In this document: positions 27,559-37,579 of the stretch, piece by piece
How the letters are laid out: each line of letters opens with the position of its first letter
Position numbering within the stretch: position 1 is the stretch's first letter
Assembly: GCF_014284275.1 (NCBI RefSeq)
Contig: NZ_JACOFU010000002.1
Span: 790,623 to 854,622 of the forward strand
Direction of reading: 5' to 3'
DNA length: 64,000 bases
From: Affinundibacterium amnicola
Lineage (GTDB): Bacteria; Pseudomonadota; Gammaproteobacteria; Burkholderiales; Burkholderiaceae_D
Translations under genes and position numbers: made by a program
The notes under the pieces: model-generated
The model's database searches: none
What the model was told of the DNA's origin: nothing
Seen by the model: only the letters and a program-made list of their open reading frames with translations

Positions 27559-28497
27559 TCAATTATTGACCTTCCAAGTTTGCGCACCATAAATCGTCTC
27601 ATAATCAGGTACAGCGAAACTTTGCACACCGACTGCTTTGAGAAAATATAGTTTACCTAAATCTTTCTCGTGTTCGGTATGTACATACCACGCAGCTTGT
27701 GCGCGATCTGGAAAGTCTTTGTAATATTTGGCGCGTTCTATCAATAACCAGCGCAAAAACACTTCATTCTCTGCCAGACTCAAGCCAATAATCAATAGGG
27801 GCTTGTGAAACAATACTTGCAGCCAGGTCGATGCGCCTTCCCATAAACGGATATCACCACCCGACGATAAGCGCTGATTACCTTTATGCAAACGCGCCCT
27901 TGCCCGCTCAACAGAACCCATGTAATGCGTCAAACCTAAGCGAATACTGCGATGGTATTTCTGCATTCCGTTTATATGCCAAATTGCAAATCCCGCACAA
28001 GGATCTGCTAGCTCCGCAGTGCTAAAGTAGGTTTCCCAAGGATAGTAATCGGTAAATGCTGTTTTGCCGCCGATAAAAGCTCGCGCGTTAACAGCATCAC
28101 TTAAAGTATGTTCGAAATTGGTGGTTAATACCGGACATGCAAAATGTTGAGCCCACTGCATGATGGTCTGATGTTGCTGCATCACCTTCCAGCCAGACAT
28201 CAAATGACAAAATTGTTGTTGCAAACTTGGGCGTTTCTTTTGCAAGGTCTGATCTGGTTGCAGGTCTCCCCGCAAGCCTAATTCCAAAACATCATAAAAC
28301 TCTGTTAGCGAAATTCCAGCTGGTAATTTGCCTGCAAAATCAGACAAATGGGTGCGCGCTAGAGTCGTCAACAAGGCATCCCAAGAATTATTATTTGCCT
28401 GGCTGTTATAACGATTAATGCCATTTCCAATTAATAAGGCCAGTTCTTGATGATGTCGTGCCAATAGATTGTTAAGTTGCATAAATAAGCATGTCAA
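27559..28497 (-). CDS. SIR2-like domain protein
   Basis: A 312-residue protein with sirtuin-like NAD-site signatures: LALLIGNGINR near the N-terminus, CPVLTTNFEHTL mid-protein (the TTNxD-type loop), WHINGM (the position of the catalytic histidine), and PLLIIGLSLAENEVFLRWLL near the end. The zinc ribbon of classical deacetylases is absent, as in SIR2-like proteins of which some are NAD-depleting defence effectors. The probable start is the internal ATG at 28482 (MQLNNLLARHHQ). It is convergent with the ArsR gene and followed closely by the TauE gene upstream. Its role is unproven. Confidence 0.72.
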   Translation of the reverse strand: MTCLFMQLNNLLARHHQELALLIGNGINRYNSQANNNSWDALLTTLARTHLSDFAGKLPAGISLTEFYDVLELGLRGDLQPDQTLQKKRPSLQQQFCHLMSGWKVMQQHQTIMQWAQHFACPVLTTNFEHTLSDAVNARAFIGGKTAFTDYYPWETYFSTAELADPCAGFAIWHINGMQKYHRSIRLGLTHYMGSVERARARLHKGNQRLSSGGDIRLWEGASTWLQVLFHKPLLIIGLSLAENEVFLRWLLIERAKYYKDFPDRAQAAWYVHTEHEKDLGKLYFLKAVGVQSFAVPDYETIYGAQTWKVNN

Positions 28498-28507
28498 ATA
28501 AATTTGT

Positions 28508-29407
28508 TTACATTGATTTCCACAGAAAGCTCATCGCTACACCAAATAGCATTGCAGCAAAAATGAGTTGCACCGTTTTTGAATCTAAGCGATTCGCTAT
28601 CCGACGTCCTGCTAGCACACCAAACACAGACGCACTGGCAAAAGTCATGGAAAATAGAAACGGTAATTCTGCACCATGCATCACCGCAGAGCTGACCCCA
28701 ACAGCGCCGACCAAAGCAATCACCATCAACGAAGTGGCGGCAGCACTTTGTATGCTCAAATTAGTAAAATGCCGCAATAAAGGCACAATAATAAAACCGC
28801 CACCAACGCCCAATAATCCCGTCGCGAAACCTGCACAGGCACCGATTAAGCCGATGATGCCAGCAGTCGTCCAACTCCAATCGAAGCGCCCTGTCTGCTG
28901 ATTAATCATCGCCATCGCATCACTTCTCACTGAAGCACTGCCACCTGCATGGACTTGTGCTATCAGTCGCATGACGACGACCATCAACACCACTGAAAAA
29001 GCCAGCATCAAGCTTGGTTGTGACATTTTTTGGGCGAGCAGGACTCCCAGTGTCGTCATCGGCGCGCCTGCAAGTGCCATCAAAGTCGCAGCTTTATACC
29101 GAACCTGTCCACGGCGCAGGCCATCAATCGCACCGATCAATGCCCCCAGACTAACCGCCAACAATGCGACTGGCATCGCTTGTTGCATAGTCCAGCCTTG
29201 GCTATAGACCAAAGCTGGCACGGCAAGCATACCCCCACCTGCACCGGTTAAGCCCATAATTAAGCCAACCAGGCAACCGATCAAAACAATTAGTAGTAGC
29301 GCGAGTAAGCTCATTACTTTGGCATGGAAGAGTAAAAATTCAAAAGCGGTAGTGTATTCAATAAAAAAGGAAGCAGCGCGTCTTTCAAGAGCATCATTAT
29401 GTGGCAA
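28508..29407 (-). CDS. TauE/SafE family sulfite/organosulfonate exporter
   Basis: The probable start is the internal ATG at 29314 (MSLLALLLIVLIG), giving about 268 residues. The 31 extra N-terminal residues in the open frame are polar and not family-like. Two repeats of glycine-rich motifs are visible (LVGLIMGLTGAGGGMLAVPA and CAGFATGLLGVGGGFIIVPL), each followed by hydrophobic helices, about eight in all. Family members export sulfite, taurine-derived or related sulfur compounds. The next gene on the other side is the divergent persulfide dioxygenase-like MBL protein, so sulfite export is a sensible role. Confidence 0.9.
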   Translation of the reverse strand: MPHNDALERRAASFFIEYTTAFEFLLFHAKVMSLLALLLIVLIGCLVGLIMGLTGAGGGMLAVPALVYSQGWTMQQAMPVALLAVSLGALIGAIDGLRRGQVRYKAATLMALAGAPMTTLGVLLAQKMSQPSLMLAFSVVLMVVVMRLIAQVHAGGSASVRSDAMAMINQQTGRFDWSWTTAGIIGLIGACAGFATGLLGVGGGFIIVPLLRHFTNLSIQSAAATSLMVIALVGAVGVSSAVMHGAELPFLFSMTFASASVFGVLAGRRIANRLDSKTVQLIFAAMLFGVAMSFLWKSM

Positions 29408-29522
29408 ATCAAAACAAAGCGAAACGATTGTGGTTTCAAAGCGAGATCACAGAATTTATCTTGCATTCAAAAACTAGTTTGCTATGATTGATCATCCCTA
29501 TTTTTAGCTCGCCTTGCACCGC

Positions 29523-30383
29523 ATGAAACCACAGATACAAAGTTTTTTTGATTCCAACACCTGCACCGTGAGTTATCTGGTTTTTGATCAGATTGGTGGC
29601 CACGCAGCAATTATCGACCCAGTACTCGATTACGATCACAAATCGGGTCGCAGCAAAACAGTCTCTGCAGACAAACTCTTATTCGCTCTGCGTGAACATC
29701 AACTCAAGCTCAGCTGGATTTTGGAAACACATGCCCATGCCGATCATTTATCCGCCGCGCATTATCTGCAACAACAAGCTGGCGGAAAAATCGCGATAGG
29801 TGCACACATCCATCAAGTACAAAATGTTTTCAAAAAAATTTTCCATTTAGAACCTGAGTTCGCAATCGATGGCTCACAGTTTGATTATTTATTTCAAGAA
29901 GATGAAATCTTCACGATAGGTCAACTAAGTGCTAAGGCTTTATTTGTACCAGGACATACGCCAGCCGATATGGCCTACCAAATCGATGATGTGATCTTTG
30001 TCGGTGACACTTTATTCATGCCAGATGTTGGCACGGCGCGTTGTGATTTCCCTGGTGGTGATGCGAAGATGTTATTTGCCTCAATCCAAAAGCTTCTGGC
30101 TTTTCCTGATGATACGCGACTTTTCATGTGTCATGACTATCCACCAAACGGACGTGAAGTCGCATTTCAAACCACAGTTGCAGCGCAAAAGAAAAATAAT
30201 ATTCACGTACACGATGGTGTAAGCGAAGCTGAGTTTGTCGCGATGCGCAGCGCCCGCGATGCGACGCTCGATATGCCTTTATTGATTTTACCCGCGGTAC
30301 AGATCAATATACGTGCGGGAAATCTGCCGCCGCCAGAAGCCAATGGAATCAGTTATTTAAAGATTCCTTTCAATGGAATTTAA
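29523..30383 (+). CDS. MBL-fold persulfide dioxygenase-like protein (ETHE1/Blh type)
   Basis: The start is placed at ATG 29523 (MKPQIQSFFDSNTCTVSYL); the frame opens slightly earlier. The 286-residue protein has the metallo-beta-lactamase motif THAHADH (His70, His72, Asp74, His75). PGHTPADMAYQ, FVGDTLFMPD and the ETHE1-group GTARCDFPGGDA and FMCHDYPP follow. ETHE1 enzymes oxidise glutathione persulfide to sulfite with one iron. The divergent TauE/SafE gene could export the sulfite, and DUF2892 follows, as in bigR-type operons. Substrate assignment is by family. Confidence 0.9.
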   Translation: MKPQIQSFFDSNTCTVSYLVFDQIGGHAAIIDPVLDYDHKSGRSKTVSADKLLFALREHQLKLSWILETHAHADHLSAAHYLQQQAGGKIAIGAHIHQVQNVFKKIFHLEPEFAIDGSQFDYLFQEDEIFTIGQLSAKALFVPGHTPADMAYQIDDVIFVGDTLFMPDVGTARCDFPGGDAKMLFASIQKLLAFPDDTRLFMCHDYPPNGREVAFQTTVAAQKKNNIHVHDGVSEAEFVAMRSARDATLDMPLLILPAVQINIRAGNLPPPEANGISYLKIPFNGI

Positions 30384-30481
30384 GGCTCGACAAGGACATT
30401 GATTCGCAGATACGTTTTCAGCTTCAGCATTTCGCGGTAATTTTTCGTCGTATTTTTCACTTAACAATTCAGGAGAGCACC

Positions 30482-30670
30482 ATGAAAGTCAATGTCGGAA
30501 GTACTGATCGCTTAATTCGTGTCGTAGTTGGTGTCGCTTTAATCGCTGCGGCAGTCACGGGCTATATTGGTATGTGGGGTTATATCGGCATCGTACCAAT
30601 TTTAACTGGCACCTTACGCTTTTGCCCAGCCTATATGCCATTTGGAATTTCCACCTGCAGTAAAGATTAG
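30482..30670 (+). CDS. DUF2892 (YgaP-type transmembrane) protein
   Basis: A 62-residue protein with VNVGSTDRLIRVVVGVALIA, a second helix (WGYIGIVPILTGTLRF), and the family tail CPAYMPFGIST. AGGAGA precedes the ATG at a good distance. It follows the persulfide dioxygenase-like gene by 98 bp, a linkage common in sulfide-detoxification operons. It is a different subtype from the copy at 22313. Confidence 0.9.
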   Translation: MKVNVGSTDRLIRVVVGVALIAAAVTGYIGMWGYIGIVPILTGTLRFCPAYMPFGISTCSKD

Positions 30671-30717
30671 CCAACAAGATTTAGTCCGATTGAACATAAA
30701 TTAATTCAGGAGTACGC

Positions 30718-31866
30718 ATGAGCTTCAGCATCCCCAATGCAAATCCGTCTAATCCGATTCGCCGTATCGCCATCAGCACAGGCGGCGGTGATGCACCGGG
30801 GTTAAACGCGGTCATTCGCGCGGTAGTGCTGGCAGCATTACAGCGCGGTTGGGAATGTTTTGGAATTCGTGAAGGATTTAACGGCATTCTGCGACCAGAT
30901 CGTTTTCCGATAGATGGTGTGTTTGCGATCAGTAAAGATCAAGTCCGTGGTATCAATCATTTAGGTGGCACCATACTAGGCACCACCAATCACGGCAATC
31001 CTATGCGCTTTGTGATGAAAAATGCGGACGGTAGTGAATACGAAGTTGATCGTACCGATGACATCATTCAACATCTGCGCGCGATGGAAATTGATGCTTT
31101 AATTTGTATTGGTGGCGATGGCACTTTAACCATCGCACATGCGCTGCATCAACGCGGCTTAGCACAGGGGCTGCGTGTGATTGGCGTACCCAAAACCATC
31201 GACAATGATTTAGATAAAACCTACACGACGTTTGGATTTGATACCGCAGTCGCTTTTGCCACGGAATGCATTGATCGCCTGCATAGCACCGCTGAAAGTC
31301 ATCGCCGAATTATGGTAGTCGAGGTGATGGGTCGTTATGCAGGCTGGATCGCTTTGCACGCCGGCATGGCGAGTACCGCACATGCGATCCTGATTCCGGA
31401 AATTCCTTACGATATCCACCAAGTTGCACAAAAAATTCATGCCCGTACCAAGGCTGGTCGCCACTACAGTATCGTGGTGGTCGCTGAAGGCGCCCAAGCG
31501 AAGGATGGTCAGCGCGTTTTGGAAGAACAAGCGCGCGTGGGCGGCGTCGAACGTTTGGGCGGTGTTGGTGAACAACTAGCACATCAACTCGAAGCGATCA
31601 CAGGAAAGGAAGCCCGCGCTGTTGTGCTCGGCCATTTATTACGTGGCGGCAGCCCAACCTCATTTGATCGCTTATCGGCAATGCGTTTCGGCGCGGCTGC
31701 GGTGAGAGCCTTAGATGAAGGGCACTCCGGCATCATGGTCGCCTTAGCTTTTCCGAATGTGGAATATGTTAACCTAGCTGAAGTGGCAGGCCGGATGAAA
31801 GCAGTTCCTTTGGACGGTGACACCATACAAACCGGACGCGACATTGGCATTTGTTTTGGTGACTAA
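30718..31866 (+). CDS. 6-phosphofructokinase family protein
   Basis: A 382-residue PfkA-family enzyme that phosphorylates fructose 6-phosphate at position 1. ISTGGGDAPGLNAVIRAVV is the nucleotide loop. IGGDGTL has the glycine usual for ATP users, while GVPKTIDNDLDKT has the lysine usual for pyrophosphate users, so the phosphoryl donor is ambiguous. VEVMGRYAGWIALHAG and LGHLLRGGSPTSFDRL are standard. It has a good ribosome site (CAGGAG). It lies 47 bp after the DUF2892 gene, possibly by read-through, with no obvious functional tie. Confidence 0.93.
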   Translation: MSFSIPNANPSNPIRRIAISTGGGDAPGLNAVIRAVVLAALQRGWECFGIREGFNGILRPDRFPIDGVFAISKDQVRGINHLGGTILGTTNHGNPMRFVMKNADGSEYEVDRTDDIIQHLRAMEIDALICIGGDGTLTIAHALHQRGLAQGLRVIGVPKTIDNDLDKTYTTFGFDTAVAFATECIDRLHSTAESHRRIMVVEVMGRYAGWIALHAGMASTAHAILIPEIPYDIHQVAQKIHARTKAGRHYSIVVVAEGAQAKDGQRVLEEQARVGGVERLGGVGEQLAHQLEAITGKEARAVVLGHLLRGGSPTSFDRLSAMRFGAAAVRALDEGHSGIMVALAFPNVEYVNLAEVAGRMKAVPLDGDTIQTGRDIGICFGD

Positions 31867-31963
31867 GATACTGCTGACCATCACCAATTAATTATTTAAA
31901 GAAGCATCAAACTAAGCACCCAAATAATCGCATAACGAATCGCCGTATTGTCTTGCGAATGCA

Positions 31964-34900
31964 TCACGTATGATCCTGCATAAACTGTTCAAATTGCCCG
32001 GCGCTTAAAGGTCGGGCGAAGAAGTATCCTTGTACCTCATCACACTGATGCGCACGCAAAAATGCTGTTTGTTCTTCAGTTTCAACACCTTCGGCAATTG
32101 TTCGCATACCTAAACTTCTCGCCATGCTAATCACCGCGCTGATGATGGCTTTATCTTCTGGATCGCTACCAATATCGCGCACAAAAGTTTGATCAATTTT
32201 TAGTTTAGAAACTTTGAATTTTTTCAAATAACTCAGCGAAGAATAACCTGTACCAAAATCATCAATCGCCATCCGGACACCGCGTTGATGCAAGTCATTC
32301 ATAATCGCGATTGCACCGGGCGGATCAATCATCGCAACCCCCTCGGTCAATTCTAATTCTAAGAAGCTTGCTGCCAATCGTGATTCACGTAAAATTTGCG
32401 ATACTGTGCCAGGCAAATCGGTATGACGAAATTGAATCGCCGATAAATTCACCGCAACACTCAAGGTATTCCAGCCACGCTCATGCCAGCTTTGTATCTG
32501 TGACACTGCCGTGCGTAAAACCCATTCACCAATCGCCAAAATCAAACCAGTTTCTTCTGCAACTGGAATAAATTCGGCTGGTGACACCGATCCCATTTCT
32601 GGATGATGCCAGCGCAAGAGCGCTTCCACACCCAATACACGACCACTTTGCAATTCTATCTGCGGTTGGTACACCACTTGCAGTTGATCGCGCTCTAAGG
32701 CATAACGCAATGCATTCACCAACTCTAAATGACGACCAGAACGCGCCTGCATTTCTTGTGTAAAGAAGCGGAAATTATTCCGCCCATCTTGCTTCGCCCG
32801 ATACATCGCTGTGTCGGCATTACGCAATAAAGTTTCCAAATCCTCGCCATCTTCGGGATAAACCGCAATACCAATCGATGCGGATACATTCAAATCATAT
32901 TGGCCAATCACATAGGATTGGTTCACTGTATACAATAATTTTTCTGCGACTTTTTCTGCACCAACTTCATCAACACCAGATAGCAGCAAAATGAATTCAT
33001 CGCCACCCAAACGAGAAATCACATCGTCTTCACGCAACACATCACGCAAGCGACGTGATAGTTCAATCAAAAGAGCGTCACCCGTACTATGTCCGAGCGA
33101 ATCATTGATATTTTTAAAGTGGTCTAAATCAAAAAATATCAATGCTAAGTTGGTGCCTTTTCGTTTAGCGGAATTAATCGAAAACTGAGATCGTTCTTCT
33201 AGCAACACGCGATTTGGTAAGCCAGTCAGTACATCGTAATGCGCCAAATATTGAATTCTTTCTTCGGTTCGTTTCTTTTCGGTGATATCTTCCTGCAGAG
33301 ATAAGAAATGGGTGATCACGCCATTTGCATCACGCACAGGAGAAATATGCGCCAACTCAATATACTCTCTGCCGTCCTTATAGCGATTCACCAATTCGCC
33401 TTGCCAACTTTCACCTTTGCGCAAGTGATCCCACATTTCTTCATAAGTAAATAATGGTGTTTTACCCGACTGTAAAATACTGGGTCGTTGCCCCATCACC
33501 TGTTCTAAAGAAGTGCCCGTCTTTTCAACAAAAGCCTGATTCACATATTCAATTCTGGCATCTGTATCAGTAATAATAATGATATTCGGGCTCTGTTCAA
33601 CTGCCTGTGACAATTTACGTAAATTACTTTCTGTTCTGTGTTTATCTATCGCAATCGCCAAAAAGTGAGCCGCCATTTCTAACATGCTCAAATGCCAGGC
33701 TTCAGGCTTACTTGGCACCGCATGGTAGATCGCAAAGGCACCAAGTATGCGATTACTCGATGAACGTATCGGCTCGGACCAACACGCTGCCAGTTTTGCA
33801 CTCTTTGCTAACTCTCTAAACTCAAACCAATACGGATGATTATCTATGTCTTCCACAATTGTGGTCTCACCAGTTGACATGGCATGTCCACATGAACCAA
33901 TACCATCACCAATCGGAAGCCCGTCAATCGCTTCAGAAAAAAAAGTAGGTAAACCTGGTACGGCACCAACTCGTAGATGAACGCCATCGTTATCCAATAA
34001 CACGATAGAGCAAATACTCGCCGGCATGACCGCTTCTAAATGCTGAACCACTTCCATAAAAATATGCTGAAGCGATTTTTCACTATTAATTTGCTCGAGC
34101 ATAAAACTACGCAGAACTTCGGTCTGCCTCGAACGCTTACGTCCTGCCTCAAGTTCAAATCGGTTTAAGGCAAAACTTAAATCCATCGCCAGCTCAACTA
34201 ACAGCGTCTGAATTTCTTTATCGAAGGCGTTGACTGTTCCGGCAAACACATTAATTACGCCATACACAGCGCCATTTTTAAACAAAGGAATCGCTGCAGA
34301 AGCTGACCAAGCATGTTGTTGCGCCATCATCAGCCATTCTGTGTCTTCGCAGTCGTTAGCGAAATCCTGAGACCACGTGGCAACGGCATCTCGCATCGCG
34401 ATTATGCTGATATGCGCTGGCATCTTACTGTCAGCATCAATACTAGTAGCGGCTTCAACTTCGACTTCACCATGCATAGGAAATTGACTGCGTTCAAGAA
34501 TTTCTAATCCAGCACCATTCGCCGCAATCGGCATAATCGCCTTTTTTTCGGCAGAATAAATTCCTATCCATGCCATTTGTATGCCAGCGTATTGCACCAT
34601 GTCACTGCAAATCTGTTGAAACAATTCGTGTTCCGAGTGGCTACGCACAATCGCCTGATTACACTGACTCAGGACATTATAAAATTGCGTCAGCCTTTGA
34701 TTGCGCAACTCGACTTTCTGCCTGCGCGCTTCTATGGTCGCCAGCGCTGTATGAGCGACCGCCACCAATCCTAAAACGCTGCGATTCAATTTATCCGGTA
34801 CTGAAATTGGTTCAGAAAAATCTCCACTGCCCAATTTATCCAGATGTGCACGTATATGAGAAATCGGGGCTCCCAAAGTGAACTGCAAACTTTGATAAGC

Positions 34901-35659
34901 GCGCCATAGCAAGGCAATCATCAAAATGCTAATGACCACAACCAAAATACGTAATTGCATTGCCACTGCTTGTGCATGCTCTACAGTCGCTAAGGTGCGC
35001 GCTTCCATCATTTGATGGTATTGGGCAATCGGCCACATGATGCTTGCTTTGGCGGTGCGATAATCATTATTGGTTAGCAATGCCAGCGCGGGTGCTGGGC
35101 TTTTCGGATTTGCCATGAATTGCGCCTGTGCCAGATCCATCGCCTGTAGTTCCAACACGCGCAAGCGGTCAGAATTATCCAGTGCCAATTGCAATTTAGC
35201 GAACTCCGTCGCACTGATATTCGCTTGCTGCATTAATTCTCGGAAAGGAATTTTCTTCCCGCTAGATGCTCTTGGCCTTTGATTATCCGCCAATACCAAA
35301 TCCCAATAAATCTCGTGATAATTCAATGGTCGCTCAGCCTGACCATTACGAATAGCAACGATTTCATCGTAATACTGGCGGTAAATAGCTTGTCCTGAGG
35401 TCACATACGCTCTTGCCATCCGGGTCAAATCTTCTGAAGATTGGCGCAATTCATTGCCCAAGGCGTGCGCCGAAAAACGTAAATCATTGGCGGTATCTAC
35501 GCGCTTTTCCGCTTGAACATAAATCGTAAAAGCGACAAAAAAAGCCAGAATCATGACCAAGCTTAGCCAAAAATTTCGCGTGAATCTCAACAAGTTATAA
35601 GTAGCAATCATTGGCTTTATCGTTTGAGAATAATATCCCTGTATAGCGCAAATAGTCAC
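31964..35659 (-). CDS. Membrane-anchored GAF-GAF-PAS-GGDEF-EAL cyclic-di-GMP protein
   Basis: A 1231-residue signalling protein. It has TM1 near residue 30-50, a periplasmic helical sensor part, TM2 near 238-255, then two GAF domains (about 350-500 and 530-660), PAS (about 685-800), GGDEF (about 800-960) and EAL (about 975-1220). The cyclase site SRLGGDEF is intact, with an upstream inhibitory RxxD (REDD). The EAL motif GVEALLRWHHP and the downstream DDFGTGYSSLSYLKKF loop are also intact. It could therefore both make and degrade c-di-GMP; which dominates is unknown. The preceding region shows no operon partner. Confidence 0.95.
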   Translation of the reverse strand: MTICAIQGYYSQTIKPMIATYNLLRFTRNFWLSLVMILAFFVAFTIYVQAEKRVDTANDLRFSAHALGNELRQSSEDLTRMARAYVTSGQAIYRQYYDEIVAIRNGQAERPLNYHEIYWDLVLADNQRPRASSGKKIPFRELMQQANISATEFAKLQLALDNSDRLRVLELQAMDLAQAQFMANPKSPAPALALLTNNDYRTAKASIMWPIAQYHQMMEARTLATVEHAQAVAMQLRILVVVISILMIALLWRAYQSLQFTLGAPISHIRAHLDKLGSGDFSEPISVPDKLNRSVLGLVAVAHTALATIEARRQKVELRNQRLTQFYNVLSQCNQAIVRSHSEHELFQQICSDMVQYAGIQMAWIGIYSAEKKAIMPIAANGAGLEILERSQFPMHGEVEVEAATSIDADSKMPAHISIIAMRDAVATWSQDFANDCEDTEWLMMAQQHAWSASAAIPLFKNGAVYGVINVFAGTVNAFDKEIQTLLVELAMDLSFALNRFELEAGRKRSRQTEVLRSFMLEQINSEKSLQHIFMEVVQHLEAVMPASICSIVLLDNDGVHLRVGAVPGLPTFFSEAIDGLPIGDGIGSCGHAMSTGETTIVEDIDNHPYWFEFRELAKSAKLAACWSEPIRSSSNRILGAFAIYHAVPSKPEAWHLSMLEMAAHFLAIAIDKHRTESNLRKLSQAVEQSPNIIIITDTDARIEYVNQAFVEKTGTSLEQVMGQRPSILQSGKTPLFTYEEMWDHLRKGESWQGELVNRYKDGREYIELAHISPVRDANGVITHFLSLQEDITEKKRTEERIQYLAHYDVLTGLPNRVLLEERSQFSINSAKRKGTNLALIFFDLDHFKNINDSLGHSTGDALLIELSRRLRDVLREDDVISRLGGDEFILLLSGVDEVGAEKVAEKLLYTVNQSYVIGQYDLNVSASIGIAVYPEDGEDLETLLRNADTAMYRAKQDGRNNFRFFTQEMQARSGRHLELVNALRYALERDQLQVVYQPQIELQSGRVLGVEALLRWHHPEMGSVSPAEFIPVAEETGLILAIGEWVLRTAVSQIQSWHERGWNTLSVAVNLSAIQFRHTDLPGTVSQILRESRLAASFLELELTEGVAMIDPPGAIAIMNDLHQRGVRMAIDDFGTGYSSLSYLKKFKVSKLKIDQTFVRDIGSDPEDKAIISAVISMARSLGMRTIAEGVETEEQTAFLRAHQCDEVQGYFFARPLSAGQFEQFMQDHT

Positions 35660-35972
35660 TGTGCCGGATCACAACTTCGCTCACACGAACACGGAAGTTC
35701 TCTCACTTATTTATAACAGCTTGAGGTTCAGCTACCTTGATCGAAAACAAGAAGCATGTCCAGTTAACGTGTGCAAAACAACAACAAGATTAAATTCTCT
35801 TGGAATACAAAGAAAATCATGCTGCAACGCGCATCTGGATCAATAAATTCTCTCCAGATCACAAGCCAACCCAATAAGGCAAGCATAAAAAAAGGATGCC
35901 GAATCACTGGCATCCCTCTTGGGTCTTGATTGTGCTAACTAGTTATTCTCCCGGAAAAGCATCAATAGCACC
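35660..35972. other. Intergenic region
   Basis: About 310 bp between two minus-strand genes. It holds the CorC-gene terminator and the upstream region of the GGDEF/EAL gene; otherwise I see nothing. Confidence 0.5.
35887..35915 (-). terminator. Rho-independent terminator of the CorC/HlyC gene
   Basis: On the minus strand GGATGCC pairs with GGCATCC across an 8-nt loop and is followed by seven Ts. It lies about 58 bp past the stop. Confidence 0.8.
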
Positions 35973-37289
35973 TTAATGTCCATCATCAGCTTGCCCTACT
36001 TTAGGATGCACCCTGACCAGAATAATTCTCGGTCCATTCATTTTTTTTACCACGACATCAAATTGCGGGAATTCTATCTTCTGACCTTCTTCTGGCAAAT
36101 CACCCAATACCTGCATAATCAGGCCACCAATTGATTCAACTTCTTCGTTGTCGAGATCAATTCCCAACGCGATACCCAAGGTAAATAAGGGCAAGCTCCC
36201 CTTACCAATCAAGGTACCGTCATCTAACAAAGTCCAGTCATTATCGTTCTGACGGAATTCATCACGAATTTGTCCTACCAATGCACTTAACAAATTATCC
36301 AAGGTCAAAAAGCCAACTGGCTTACTATCGCGATAGCCAACCATCGCAAAATGCGGCGCGCCTTTACGGAAACGACGGAATAATTCTAATGCTGGCATAT
36401 TCGGCGGCACATATTCGACATGGCGCAAATGCTTGCTCAAATCATCCAAAGACTTACCACTTTGTTCAGCTAAGAATAGGTCCTTCAAATGCAGCATACC
36501 CAATACCGTTTCTCCATCACTATCGATGTATGGGTAACGGCTAAATCGGTTACGTGCTGCGCTTGCCATATTTTCTTCCAGGCTGGCGTCTTTATACATA
36601 GCAACCACTTCGTTAATCGGGCGCATCAGGTCAGAGATTTCAAGGTCGCCAAAGTCGAGCATCTGCGCCATGATGCTCCATTCATCTGGCGTAAGCTTTT
36701 TACTGGCGTGACTACCACGCAAAATCATTTTTAATTCTTCAGGAGAGTAATGCGCGTCACTACCGTGGCTGGCGTCTAGGCCCAACCAACTTAACAGGGT
36801 GTTCGAGCTTTTGTTCAAGACCCAGATAGCTGGGAACATAATCCAATAGAACAAATATAAAGCAGGCGCCGTCCACAGCGATACGCGCTCAGGAGTGCGA
36901 ATCGCCATTGACTTCGGTGCTAACTCGCCGACCACAATGTGTAAGAATGAAATAACAAAAAAAGCAAAAAATAAGGAAATTCTATGTATCCATTCAGCCG
37001 AATCAATTCCAATGGCAATCAATAATGGCTCTAACAATCGCGCAAATGCTGGTTCACCGACCCAACCTAAACCCAAAGAGGCAAGCGTGATACCGAGCTG
37101 GCAAGCAGATAAATAGGCATCGAGATTTTGATGTACAGCGATCAGTAAACGTCCACGTAAGCCGCCAACTTTGGCCAAACTACGCACCCGTGTTGCTCGC
37201 AATTTGACCAGTCCAAATTCGGCCGCCACAAAAAAACCATTCAGTAGCACCAGAAAAATTGCTGCGACTATATACAAAATATTATCCAA
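35973..37289 (-). CDS. CorC/HlyC-family membrane protein with CBS domains
   Basis: A 438-residue protein. It has a DUF21/CNNM membrane domain (about 1-190: four hydrophobic helices, with HIVVGELAPKSMAIRTPE), a pair of CBS domains (about 210-335: LMRPINEVVAMYKD and GFLTLDNLLSALVGQI), and a CorC_HlyC domain (about 350-430: VESIGGLIMQVLGDLPEEG). The family is linked to magnesium or cobalt efflux and envelope homeostasis; the old name hemolysin is misleading. A single-gene unit with its own terminator. Confidence 0.94.
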   Translation of the reverse strand: MDNILYIVAAIFLVLLNGFFVAAEFGLVKLRATRVRSLAKVGGLRGRLLIAVHQNLDAYLSACQLGITLASLGLGWVGEPAFARLLEPLLIAIGIDSAEWIHRISLFFAFFVISFLHIVVGELAPKSMAIRTPERVSLWTAPALYLFYWIMFPAIWVLNKSSNTLLSWLGLDASHGSDAHYSPEELKMILRGSHASKKLTPDEWSIMAQMLDFGDLEISDLMRPINEVVAMYKDASLEENMASAARNRFSRYPYIDSDGETVLGMLHLKDLFLAEQSGKSLDDLSKHLRHVEYVPPNMPALELFRRFRKGAPHFAMVGYRDSKPVGFLTLDNLLSALVGQIRDEFRQNDNDWTLLDDGTLIGKGSLPLFTLGIALGIDLDNEEVESIGGLIMQVLGDLPEEGQKIEFPQFDVVVKKMNGPRIILVRVHPKVGQADDGH

Positions 37290-37579
37290 CGCCTTGCTTT
37301 CAAAAAATATACAAGCCTCTACTTTACCCTAGAAATACGACGGCTCTGTGGCAAAAATCCCGGAATACCTGTGGCAAATTGATTTACATCTTCTTCAATG
37401 ACTTTTCGGATTGTCGGAATGTTGTACGCGGAAATCTCCGTTCACCCCGGATTTTCGTCATTTCATGAATGTTAAATTCTGTGTCATCGCATTTACGTTG
37501 ACAATCGTTAATGCAAAAGTGACACTCTTGATCGCACGAATCGCCAGCCTTGTTTTTTATTTTTATCTGGAAAGACTTC

